Source: Cryptomeria japonica
Lineage: Eukaryota; Streptophyta; Pinopsida; Cupressales; Cupressaceae
Direction of reading: 5' to 3'
NCBI RefSeq assembly: GCF_030272615.1
Contig: NC_081408.1
Coordinates: forward strand, 337,806,793-337,870,792
Length of the DNA: 64,000 bases
The notes under the pieces were generated by a model. That model worked only from the letters and a program-made list of their open reading frames with translations, was not told the DNA's origin and searched no databases. The position numbers and the translations under genes are program-made. Below are positions 22,318-33,200 of the stretch, one piece after another (the first letter of the stretch is position 1; every line of letters starts with the position of its first letter).

Positions 22318-23400
22318 TGTTGGAATTGGTTTGGACTAGTTATTCATGTGTTCGTGATGTGTATCACATTCAGTTGGTTTGAGATTTGATGATTTGGATG
22401 CTATCATATGTTCTAGTAAGCCTTTTGGTTACTGGTAAGGCTTTTACTAGTAGCACTTTGATGAAGATATTTTGATGAATCTGATAAGTGGTGTTGGTGT
22501 GTCTTCTAGAAGGTTATTAGGATGTTGATGGTTATAATGTTCATGTTCCAATTTTTTCGTGGTGTTTCATTTGGATTATGGCGACCTATTTTGGGTCAAG
22601 TGGTTATTCTGCTAGGTTATGGACCGATTTATGTAACACGTGTTGGTTGATGCTCTCAATGCGCCACTGATTGGATTTATTGTTTGGTTTATGTTTTTTC
22701 AGTCTTAGGCCAACTTGGTTTATCATTGGTTTGTGGGATTATGTAATAGATTTATTTATTATCTTTTAGGTGGCCAACCTAATTGTTTAGGTCCCCGATT
22801 GGTATAAATATGATGTAAGATCTCTTTGTAGATCGTAGGTCAAGGTTATGGGATTATTTGTGTGCAAATAAAGTTATAATCATATGCAAAGGTTTTGGTC
22901 GATCATAGGTGATCGAATTGGTTTTGTGTAAGAGGTTTAAGACATCCGGTATTGAGCTTAACCAAAACTGTACTCAGGCATAGGAGATGCTATTCTTGCA
23001 GTTCATTCATCTTTCTAGATTGTAGTATGGATTTCTTTGTAGTCAGTGAGGCTCCTTTTGTGATGAGCAATGCACTCTAGGCTGTTGGACTTCCTGCATG
23101 TGCAGGCCCCTCTTATTGTAATCACATAATTGCTGTAAAAGTATTATCTGACTGCGGGTAGGCTTCCCACCATGGTTTTTCCTTTTACCGGGTTTTTTCA
23201 CGTACAAATCATGGTGTTATGTGTTATGAATGGTTGGTAATTGTTTTGTGATTTATATGTGTTTAATTGTTATATTTTCTATTCCAGCATTTGGTTTATG
23301 CATTTCGATAAAAGGTTTTGTGTGCTTAAAGTTTTATAATCTGTTGACAACTGATTTCCCTCCTGCCCTTACTTGTCCACCAATTATTCTAATAGTTTCA
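22318..23400 (+). repeat. Probable solo Copia-type LTR
   Basis: A possible TGTTGG start lies at 22318. A TATA box (GGTATAAATATGATG) lies near 22800. A U5-like stretch, CTCTAGGCTGTTGGACTTCC then CCTGCATGTGCAGGCCCCTC (23077-23112), is shared with the LTRs at 42710, 48399, 51700 and 57621. GGTTTTTCCTTTTACCGGG follows, as in those LTRs. No partner LTR was found. Both ends are approximate. Confidence 0.45.
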
Positions 23401-26140
23401 TCCATTGAGAATATTGGTGTTATTTTCGTGACTTCATGGATGGATTATGTCTTCTTTAGGTACAAGAGTTTTAGATTCATGATGCAGTAGTATTCTCTTA
23501 TGTAATGACTCATTCATGTACGTAGAATAGGTTTCCATTTAATGTAATAAGAACACTATCATTGAGAGAAAGATATGCAATCATTTTTTAATGTAATGAT
23601 GTTAACTTTGTGAATGTAATAATACAAGTTTAGATAGCTCGGTGTTGGTACCGTCTATCCTATATGGATGATTAAATTCTTAATAAGTAAGTTTTTAGAT
23701 GTAATGCATTAAATATTATTTCAAGAGTAATGTATTCATGTTTTAAGATTAGATGTTATGGTTATACGTGTATATAGAAAGTGATCTTATGAACATTTGG
23801 ATTTGGAATTTAAAATGAATATCTAGACCCTAGGAGTAATTATGTGGTGTAATTCTTATTGGATTCCACTTCTAAGTTAATATTCATTTACTTATGTTTA
23901 AGCATTATGATATGAAATGGATAAGATTAGATTTGATTCTTATGCCTTAGTATGTGATAACATTGCCTTCTAGTGACATTAGGGGACCTTAGAGGACAAA
24001 GGTGTTATTACTTTAAGATGTTTCCATTTGTAATTAGATAAGTTGTTCTCATGTCTAATATTATGTTGTTCATTATAATATTTTAATGAGTTAATGTATC
24101 TCTTTAAAAAAAATGTGTTTGCCTCTTTGAGGTTAGTTAGTTGTTGTGTTGTTTTTTGGGGTTCTTTAGCAGGGTGTTACAAGAAAACATACAACTCAAC
24201 AAAGGAAAAATGGATCTTGATGGAAGATAAATGTGTGATAATTATTCTTGCTCCTAATATAGAGACAAGACTAATTAGGTTATTATGTTGCCATTAGAGT
24301 ATGATTGCACATGAAATTATAGTACCGTGAATGTCAATGAGCCCCCCCCCAAAAAGCAAAACAAAATAGGAAACAAATGTTATTTTAAGAATGGATGGGA
24401 ATATTGAGACTCATTAGTGAAATGGTCATGAATTTGGTTATAAATACATAAATAATGATTTTCATGATTCCATATACAACTCTTCCTTTAAATTTTCCAA
24501 GGGAGAGTAATTGAATTGGTCTTAAAAAGATAAAAGAAAATGCTCTCTTGTTTAAATAAAAAAGTAATACTCTTGTTTAAATAAAAAAGTTATGAGAAGA
24601 AGACAAATATATACAATGGGGGATGGTTTATCTATAAATGAGCTTGAAAACCTAAAGTTTCTTTAGAAAGTCATGATTTATATTTCTTGTGGGGCCTTAA
24701 TACTTTGTTCCATACATTCTAAACCATTTTCATTATATCCATGTTTAGAAACAATTGTAAACCCAACTTCATATTGTTTTTAAAAATCAAATGTAGGGTC
24801 TATAGTGGATGATGAAATGTTAGGATGAGAGGGTTCACTCTTGGCTTCATTTGGGTTAAATTATAAGAAGCCCTAATAATAATAAAGACATGTGTTAGAA
24901 GAGGAAGAGGTTGGAATTGATTTAGAAGAAGCTTTTGTTAAAAATAGATTCCTTTGAGGCTTCATTTTAAAATTTACGAACTTAATATTCTCCACAAAAA
25001 GATGGTGTAAAGCCTAAAGGTCCCTAATTTTTCTCTAAGAAAGTATTATTGATAGGAGATTGTGTTGTAGATGGAACCATAGAGTTAAGGGATGATAAAG
25101 ATCCTACGTCCATCTTCTAGAGCACACATCTTGTTATTATAAATAAATTTAAAATTGTGATGAATTAGATTAGAAGGGATTTTTTACATAGAATAGAGCC
25201 ATACTATTTTTTGCTTTTAGTGCTTGTTTAACCCTAACTTTCATACATACTTCAAGAGTTGAGGAGTAGAGATTCGTGTGAGTCTTTCTAGTAACATTTT
25301 TTCTAGCAAAATTGTGTCAATTCTTTATGTTATGAGAAAATGAGGGGACTCTCTTATTCTTGGTGCATCACCTTTTCCTTTTTTTTTTTGGTTTAATTTG
25401 TGTTGGGTTAGATTAACATGTGTATCTAGGTTTAGACTCCAAAATCCCACAGTTTGAGATCACTTCCCATTGTATCACCAAATTGTTGAGATAAACAAGT
25501 TATATTTATGTTTAGATGGACAAGTTATATTTATGTTTGAAATAATCACATTTAAATAGATAAACTGAATGCATAAACGTGAATATAAAGATAAGTTAAA
25601 AAACATAGATTAGGTGCAAGTGATATTTGATATACAAGTTTATTTATACACATATTTAAGACCCCAATTATAATTTACAAATTCATTAAGATTAGAAAAT
25701 TATAATTATAGATTTAATATTTTCCTTTTACAATTGTGATTCAAATTTATTAGAGTTTGGAACCGATATTGTGCAACAATTTTATTGGAATTATTGTTAT
25801 GCATCAAATTCGTGCCTTAATATTATACATCGGAATTATTAAAATCATTATTATTAGTGTTGTGCATGAAATTTTTTACAACTCTCTTTCATTTCTTTGT
25901 CTAATCTGAAAATTAATGTTCATCAATTTAACTTACTTCCTCAAAGATGGAAAACACGAATTCATCAATTCTATTTTTAATCCGAAAAAAAATGTGAATC
26001 AAATCCAATGTGCTCCACAGATTTTTATTTTCCAATCATTCAATCTGCAAGTACTTTCATCTTCATATGCAATCTTTGAATCAAAGACAATACACTGATT
26101 GATTGATTGACACTGACCAAGAATTGTCTACAGACAACAA
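23401..26140. other. AT-rich intergenic DNA downstream of the LEA gene
   Basis: No gene is recognised. A short direct repeat of ACAAGTTATATTTATGTTT occurs at about 25495 and 25520. The remaining sequence is low-complexity A/T with isolated short ORFs. Confidence 0.35.
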
Positions 26141-26149
26141 CAACCCACT

Positions 26150-26155
26150 TTTATT
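26150..26155 (-). terminator. Putative poly(A) signal of the LEA gene
   Basis: TTTATT on the plus strand reads AATAAA on the minus strand, about 75 nt after the stop codon. A second AATAAA reads on the minus strand near 26205, even closer to the stop. Confidence 0.45.
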
Positions 26156-26229
26156 ATACACAAAAACAAGCAGATAAACTGCACTAAATCTAGACAATAA
26201 ACATTTTATTGTACTCAACACTAAACAGA

Positions 26230-26725
26230 CTAGTTGCCTCCAGAAAAGGGTTTCTTCACAGTTTCTGCTGCTCCCTGCATAACTTCTTTCACCTGCTCCC
26301 CAGCCTGTGTAAACATACCCACAAATCAAAACAAAAAATAAACGATACCCATCTACTAGAAAAATGCAAACACCAATAATGAGAAACCAGAGAAGACTAA
26401 AATATTTAGATTGTTTATCTACAAACCTGTTGGAATATAGAGGCAGTTTGTTCCTTGGCCTCACAAGCCTTCTCCTTTGCCATTTCAGTAGTTCCTCCTG
26501 CTTTCTCCTCGCTCTGCAGGGAGAACTGGGAAGCCTTTTCCTTCACACCCTGAAAGTTGATACACAAAACACTATAAACACAAACTCAGTCATGAAAAAT
26601 TCATCATAATGCTATTGAAAAATGGTATTTATTACTTGGGCATGTTGTTGAGCTTCGTTGCTCTTCTCCTCCCCAAAAGCCTTTGCACGATCAGCAGCCT
26701 CACAGGCGTTGTTCTTGCACGACAT
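26230..26725 (-). CDS. Small LEA / KIN1-like stress protein, three exons
   Basis: This is the only intact host gene seen. Exons on the minus strand are 26725-26636 (30 codons), 26549-26427 (41 codons) and 26304-26230 (24 codons plus TAG), giving 95 residues. Both introns (86 and 122 bp) are GT-AG and phase 0. The protein starts MSCKNNACEAADRAKAFGEE, continues AKEKACEAKEQTASIFQQ and ends GAAETVKKPFSGGN. It is hydrophilic, Ala/Glu/Lys/Gln-rich and likely helical on drying, with no signal peptide or membrane segment. Family knowledge: small KIN1/LEA-type proteins of about 65-100 residues accumulate in cytosol and nucleus in dehydration, cold or seed maturation and act as protectants, not enzymes. 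A TATA box and ABRE-like motif upstream fit ABA control. The ATG at 26725 is preferred over an in-frame upstream ATG at 26902, which lies upstream of the TATA box. Confidence 0.85.
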
Positions 26726-26866
26726 ATTGCTGCTTCTTCTTCTTCTTCTTTCTTTTCTAAGCAAAATACAAATTGAAAACTGAAAAAACCTGCTTCGATC
26801 ACACCAACTCACTGAAAGTAATGCTCTGAATTGCAGAGATGAATGATGCATTTCCAAAGCGATGAA

Positions 26867-26874
26867 TATATATA
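26867..26874 (-). promoter_or_regulatory. TATA box of the LEA gene
   Basis: TATATATA on the minus strand lies 142 nt upstream of the ATG. It is followed by a purine-rich leader containing a GAAGAAGAAGAAG run just before the start codon. Confidence 0.65.
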
Positions 26875-26897
26875 GCCTGTCAGTGTCTTCTGGGCAT

Positions 26898-26904
26898 GCC
26901 ACGT
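26898..26904 (-). promoter_or_regulatory. ABRE-like element (ACGTGGC)
   Basis: GCCACGT on the plus strand reads ACGTGGC on the minus strand, the core of abscisic-acid response elements bound by bZIP factors. It lies 24 bp upstream of the TATA box. A second ACGTG core is present at 26956-26960 (TACGTG). Binding is inferred from the motif only. Confidence 0.55.
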
Positions 26905-26960
26905 TTTGCAGAGTTTGAAAACTTGGGGAACATTTGTCATTGTTTTAATGGGGGTACGTG

Positions 26961-29900
26961 CACAGAGCTTTGTTTCCCTCCATTGGACTTATGTTTGCCC
27001 CACAATAGAAGCCGTAATTTGCTAACAATACATTGTAAACTTCAGTTACACTAGCACTCGTGCCATTTGAGGATGCGCATAGGCTGGAACATTGCTTCTT
27101 TTTTTTTTTTCCAAAACTTATTTGTGACATTTGTTTTAGGTTTACAGGTAAAATTTTCATATTTAGTTTGATTCATATAATTATGTTATAATTAAGATTA
27201 GAGGCCGGAATTTGTTAATTGTGATGTTTGTTTGACTGTGTATGCATACGTATGTGTTTGTGAAGGGATGATTACTAATGAATTTGGATACTTAGTTTAT
27301 TTCACTTGGTAGATTACATGAATATGTTTTTAATTAAGTTTAACTAATCTTATCGTATGAATTCCTTGAAGAACATTGTTTGCTTTGTATTTGTCAAGGA
27401 TGCTAATTCAATGTCGTTCAATCATTTAAGTGTGCACCATGTCTTAACTATAAGATCATCTAAAGTAACTGATAAATATGTAATTATAATGTTTAACATG
27501 ATTTCATTTGTTAATGGTTGAGTCTACAGGGCTTGCCTAAATGCTTATGCTTGACTAGGAAATGCATTTATATATCTTTGTGACAATAATGATTCAATTT
27601 TGAATGTCTTGATTCTAGTCATAAAAAATATTTAATAATATAAAATGACTATAATATAATATATACTTATAAACATCTATATCTATAGCTATCCACACAT
27701 AACAACAACAACAACAACAACAACAAAAATGAATAGAAACTATCACTATCGATTAATAGTTTTCTTTATTGACAAAATGATAAGTAAAACTTTAATGATT
27801 GAAAAACTAGAGGCATAAAAATTAAGAGAATTATGGATTGAAATGAAAAGGGACCAACCAAAATTAAAAGTTTGGTGGATCTCCAATGGTGCCGATGGAA
27901 AACTCATATCCCTACAATAGATCTACCCTTTCTTGCTTGGAACCTGAGGGTATCCAATTTAGGAAAAAAAAATGCATATTTTATTATATGTCATAGGAGG
28001 TCATTAAATGGATTTAATTTGGATTGATGGAAAGGTTTTCAAAATATTTTCATCTTGGAAAAGTGAAAGGGAGGTGTGTTGGGGTTCAACAAAAGGCATT
28101 TTTGGGTAGTTTGGTTGGATAGCTTGATTAAATTAGTGGGAAAAAATAGAAAAATATTTTTTAGGTCAAGTAGGAGGGTTTGTGCTAAAACAGTTTACTA
28201 AGTGCTTGGACTAATTTTGAATACCATTTTACTAGGTTTATTTGTATTTTTGGTGTTGCTCACCCATTTAGGTTTGTTTGGCTAGCCCAATTTGACTACA
28301 TATAAGGGCCTAAGCACACATGCCTCATTTTGTTGATCTATTTTAACCTTTGATGGCTTACAATATACTTCTTGATGACACTATTTCATATTATCAACAA
28401 GGTGTATAGATCATATATTTAGATTAATGTTTATAGATATATTTATACTTGCCTCATTTTGTATTTCAATGTCATTGTAGTTTTTGATAATGTTCATGTG
28501 GATTGCCATTGAGGTGCATGCATTTTTTTTATGGAGTTATATGTGTCAATTTCCAACAATACTAGGTCACACTTTTTGTTACATTTTTATTTTTGTTAAA
28601 ATCATACATTTTTTAGAAAATATAATGATTTAGGCCTTGAGAGGTCCCATTTGAAGTAACTAATTTAAGAGAGTTAGATCAAAGATTCTTAGATCAAAAT
28701 CCCTTAGACAGAACCTCTATTCTCTTAAATCATACCTGCAATGGAGTCTCGAGTCTCCTTCGCACCTATCAAAATGCTGATAAAAAATAACATTTACATT
28801 AGCTTTTGGAGGTTCCATTGAATTCATTTAAAAGTTTTTTTTTTTAAGTATGCAAGTCATTATTAAAAACTTTCAAATAGTATAAATTTTAATATATTTA
28901 TATTTTATTTCTTTTGAATGTAGGTTTTTCATCAAACATAAAAGATTATATTTCATGTGGAAGATTAGAAAAATAGAGAATAAAAATTGTAAAAAATATC
29001 TTTTCCCTAGGTATTGATATCCTCATTTCAACACAAAAAGAAGAAGTCAATTCAAATGCCTCAAAAAAAATTATGCATTACAAAATACACCTTATCCAAA
29101 TTAAAATTCTTTGACTTCAAAAATTAACTTAAAAAATATATGTAACAAAAAATTATGGAAAAATATCCACACATTAGATATTTGTTTGAGAAATCTATAT
29201 TTTAAAAATTATAATTTCCTTCTTGCTATAAAAAATGTTATGCATTACAAAATAAATGTCACTCCTAAAAAATGTTGATTATTGTAAATATTAAGTTATT
29301 AAAAGTTATATAACAATATGGATAATTCATTTCTAATTATTTAAAAAAAAAAAAATTTAGAATCTATATAAAAAATCTCACAAATAAGTAGTTTACTTCA
29401 TCTTCAAATTCTTAATGGTTTAATTGTATACGTGTTAGAAAATAAAGATGTGTTAGAATTAGCAGTCTTTCAATTCCACTACATTCACAATGATATATAA
29501 TTTTACTTATGCTTAAAGTGTATTTGACATTATGATGATACATCTCATATTTTTATATTTGAATCATTCTAGTGATTAGATGATACATAGTAGACGTTTA
29601 ATATTTATCATTAGTGGATATTTATGTTGTGTTTCAATTATTTTGTATTGGATAGGTACATTGGCATTTCCTTAAGTGTTCAAGATTAGGTTATCCCAAC
29701 AATGATAATTAGAGACAATAAACTAGGGTAAATGAATTGCATTTTATCTTTTTATTGTCTTGCTCAAATTCAAGCTATGAGATGAGGTTTGTGCAACCTT
29801 GTGAGACTAAATTTGAATTGATTTATTATAGATTCTTGAGTTGTGTGCAAACCACAATTATGTGTGTGTTTTTTTGATCCCTATGATTTTATATGTTATT

Positions 29901-30724
29901 TATTTATTTATTTCCCATATAGTTTGCTTGATTTCAATAATTAAACTTTATTAATATTTTTTCATAATTCATCATGTTTTAGTAATTTACTTTAGGTCAT
30001 ATTTTTCATGTATCTACAATAAATGTTCATTTAATATGATTCAAGGAAACCTTTATTGCAATAAATATTTGTATTTATATGTTACAAATATTTTGTATAT
30101 TTTCATTATTGCCCAATTTAAAAAAGGAGTAATTTAATTTAGAGTTGTGTATGTGAAAAGTAATGAGATGTGCAATTTTATTATACTTTAAATTGTGTTT
30201 TAAATTTTTAAAAAAGAAAGGGAAAGGGTAATCTAGTTTATTTTTTACATAAAAAGGAGAAAAATGCCATTTTAGGGTGTTGGAAAATTAGGGATATTTT
30301 ATTTCTTATTTTTAATCACATAAAATAAATAATTATTTGTGGTGCATCTTAGGTGATGTGTTTAATCACATTAATTTTTTGGGGGTCCACTTATAAAGTT
30401 GTATATAATATTGTCTAGATATTTTATGCATGGGATACATATGAAAACATATTTAATAAAAAAAATTGAGTACCAAAAAGTAAATACATGGGGTCAATAG
30501 TTTTGTGTACTCCTAGTTTTGATTAATATGGTTTTATCTTACCTTTTTATCTTACCACTTGGTTGGTTGTATTTGTGCGAGATTGATTCTATAAAATAAA
30601 GCACATATTTATTGGCTGGGGTTGGTTGTTTGGCTAGTTGATGGTTTTAGCTTAGGTACAATTGTATTGAGATTTATTCTAAAGAGTGCATATGTGAAGC
30701 ATGGCATGGGATGTGTGATCCATA
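26961..30724. other. AT-rich intergenic DNA upstream of the LEA gene
   Basis: No ORF of note, RNA gene or LTR was recognised. It includes a CAA microsatellite (27701-27727), homopolymer runs and TTTA repeats near 29895. It may hold distal regulatory sequence for the LEA gene, but nothing specific is visible. Confidence 0.4.
27701..27727. repeat. (CAA)n microsatellite
   Basis: About nine uninterrupted AAC/CAA units. Confidence 0.9.
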
Positions 30725-31139
30725 TGTTGGAAAGATTAAGAACCCATCATGAAGCTATAGACTTCAAGGAATCGATCAAGAAATAAACCAACCACAAGAG
30801 AATGTTGCAACATGAGAAACAATGAACAAGGAAGATCAAAATAAAACACTTGAGATGAATTGATATGATACAATATACAAATGAGCCTTTCTTAAATAGG
30901 CAAGAGATGATGAAGTAGTTAAAACTACCCTTGATACAAAATTAAATGTATGATGCATTATGAAACTAATATAAATAATAAGCTATGACTTATCTCTATA
31001 TAGAATGACATCTAAGATAACTAACATTAAGAAATATTAAATTAGAGTTACATGTGACAAATAATCTATCCTAAGTAAAGTTAACATGTGTGAATAGGTG
31101 CTAGCAAGGAACTTGTTACTGACCTTATTCAGACCAACA
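30725..31139 (-). repeat. 3' LTR of the 30725-39690 element
   Basis: 415 bp, pairing with 39259-39690. Shared blocks include GAGATGAATTGATATG, TAGGCAAGAGATGATGA, AACTACCCTTGATACAAAAT and AACATGTGTGAATAGGTG. Confidence 0.88.
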
Positions 31140-31218
31140 CCTCTCCTTAATTTAAACTTAGGGAGAAAAATATCATGTGAATGATGGAAGACTAATATGA
31201 AGATGCAATATATGGGAG

Positions 31219-32002
31219 TGATGCAGGAGCATCCCCAGTTCACATCAATCTTGCGTCAACCAAAAAAAAATTCCTTTCTTTTTTGTTTGCAGTTTCAATT
31301 TTTTTCTGTGCGTCCTGGTTTTGGCTCACCGGATCCTGTGGAGTTGGATTCTACTTGAAAACTTGATCATCTTTATTGTTTTCAAACCACATCTCATTTG
31401 GACCACTTTCCGACAAGATATTGGTATTGGTTTTCTTGATAGTTTCTTGTTATCAGTTGTTCCTTTGTTACCGGTTGCCTAAGACCTATTTTGGTGATCT
31501 ACTGAAAGCCTTTCCGAAGCTTGTGGAGCCTTAAGCATTGATATCGATGTTTCTTGGCGTGTGACCAACCTTCTACATTTTATCCTTTGGACTTTCTAGA
31601 GGAATCTCTTGGTGGAGGCCGACCTTGTTCATTTTACATAGTAGGTCTTGTTCTTCAGGTTTTGATCCCTTTGGGCCGACTGAATCCTTTAGATTGATAT
31701 ATATATTTGTAATCATGCTTTAGAATGTAATAAATTAGAATCGATCAAAGTATTAGATAGATAGACTATGCCTAGAAGATAGATCTTTCGATTCAAGGTA
31801 TCGATTGTGACCTATTCTACCAGTCCTGTGTGCCGGTATATTGTAACCCGGTTGTTACCGGTTGGATGTAATCAAATTTCATGCAATAAAACTATCTATT
31901 CTGCATTACTTCCACTATATCTGTGTGTTTCCATTGTGTTTACTCTTGCTGACTAGTCCAGACTAATCTCCTTGAGGTCCCTCCTCATCGGTGACTACTT
32001 CA
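31219..32002 (+). repeat. 5' LTR of the chromovirus
   Basis: It starts TGATGCAGGAGCATCC and ends GACTACTTCA, and pairs with 36651-37435. The PBS follows after two bases. Confidence 0.88.
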
Positions 32003-32004
32003 AG

Positions 32005-32015
32005 TGGTGTCAGAG
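32005..32015 (+). other. Primer binding site of the chromovirus
   Basis: TGGTGTCAGAG differs by one base from TGGTATCAGAG (tRNA-iMet complement) and lies two bases after the 5' LTR. Confidence 0.75.
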
Positions 32016-32111
32016 AAAAGTTTCATTCTGGAGGTTGAGTGTCCCGAATTTTTGTTGTAGGGTGGCAGAGTGCGGATCCGACCTACAATTGCAAAAGACT
32101 AGCGTGAATCA

Positions 32112-33200
32112 ATGGCGTGAAGAGGAACTAGGAATGCAGGCCATGCTGTGATGGAGATGTTGCGAGGAATAGCAGCTCGGTTAGCAGCTGTGGAGACAGC
32201 CCAGAGAAGAGGCCAACATATTGAAGAGATAAGCAAAGATGAAGGAGAAGAAGCCTCAACAAAACAAGTGAACCTATTGGCGGCTGATCCAGATGAAGAA
32301 AGGTTTTTAAGGGTTTTGAGTAGGGCGAACACTAAACCTCATTTTACCCCACCGGAATATGATGGGAAGTTAGATTCAGATGAATTGATGGATTGGATCT
32401 CAGAGATGGAGAAGCATTTTGATTTTGAAAATACTACAGAAGAGAGGAAGGTAAAATATGCATGTACTCGGTTGAAAGGTCATGCATTTCTTTGGTGGGA
32501 GAATTTGCAAGTTGATAGACAAAGAAGAGGTAAAGAAAATATTAAGACATGGGATCGAATGATTGTTAAGTTAAAATCAAAGTTTCTCGATGAATTATCA
32601 AGTGGATTTGTTCCGGAAGTTGTAGAACCTGAGACAGAAGGAATATAGTGTGAAGGAGTACACTGAAGTCTTTTACAAATTGAACATCAGATCCAGACAT
32701 GTTGATGATGAAGTTGAACGAATTGCAAGATATTTGAATGAATTGTGGATGTTAATACAAGATGAACTCAATATGATCAAATTAGAAAATGTTGAAGAAG
32801 CTTACGAGTATGCACTAAAGGCTAGAGATAAATTGAACAAAAGATATGAGTAGAGATAAAGAGGTAGAGGTAGAAGGTTTACTGGAGGAAGATTTCAAGG
32901 AGGAAGAGGATATATAGGAGGAAGAGGAACTAGTACAGACCAAAAAGAGGACAAGGAAGGGAAAAAGAAGATAATTCATACTGGAAGGATGATAGAAATT
33001 TCTACTGGAGAAGAGAATCGAATGGTTATCAGAATGAGAAATTTGGAAGACAAGACAAGAGGACATTTAGAGGAGCTTGTTTTAAGTGCAGAGGAGAAGG
33101 ACATTGTGCATTTGAAAGTAAGAAGACAAAGGCTACCAAAAGAGAAACAATGGTGGAAGAAAACCCCATCGGATCATATAATAAACCAAAAGATGGAGAA
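32112..33200 (+). pseudogene. Chromovirus gag (capsid and nucleocapsid), broken
   Basis: The ancestral start is probably the ATG at 32112, because its frame reads MA*RGTRNAGHAVMEM, with TGA where CGA is likely. It runs into the open frame at 32148. The capsid region contains FTPPEYDGKLDSDELMDWIS, FLWWENL and MIVKLKSKFL, the Retrotrans_gag (PF03732) pattern. After a TAG at 32646 the next frame carries YTEVFYKLNIRSRHVDDEVE. An Arg/Gly-rich linker follows. The zinc knuckle at about 33078 (CFKCRGEGHCAFES) has Ser in place of the last Cys, so the CCHC site is lost. Gag would package element RNA in cytoplasmic particles. Confidence 0.82.

Noticed and set aside
24094-24297. 67-codon ORF in AT-rich intergenic DNA
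   Set aside because: It starts within a poly-A/T context and has no family features or neighbouring exons.
26612-26902. A longer LEA protein starting at the upstream ATG (26902)
   Set aside because: The extra residues contain the TATA box and a purine-rich 5' leader and look non-coding; the C-terminal end of that ORF is intron read-through.
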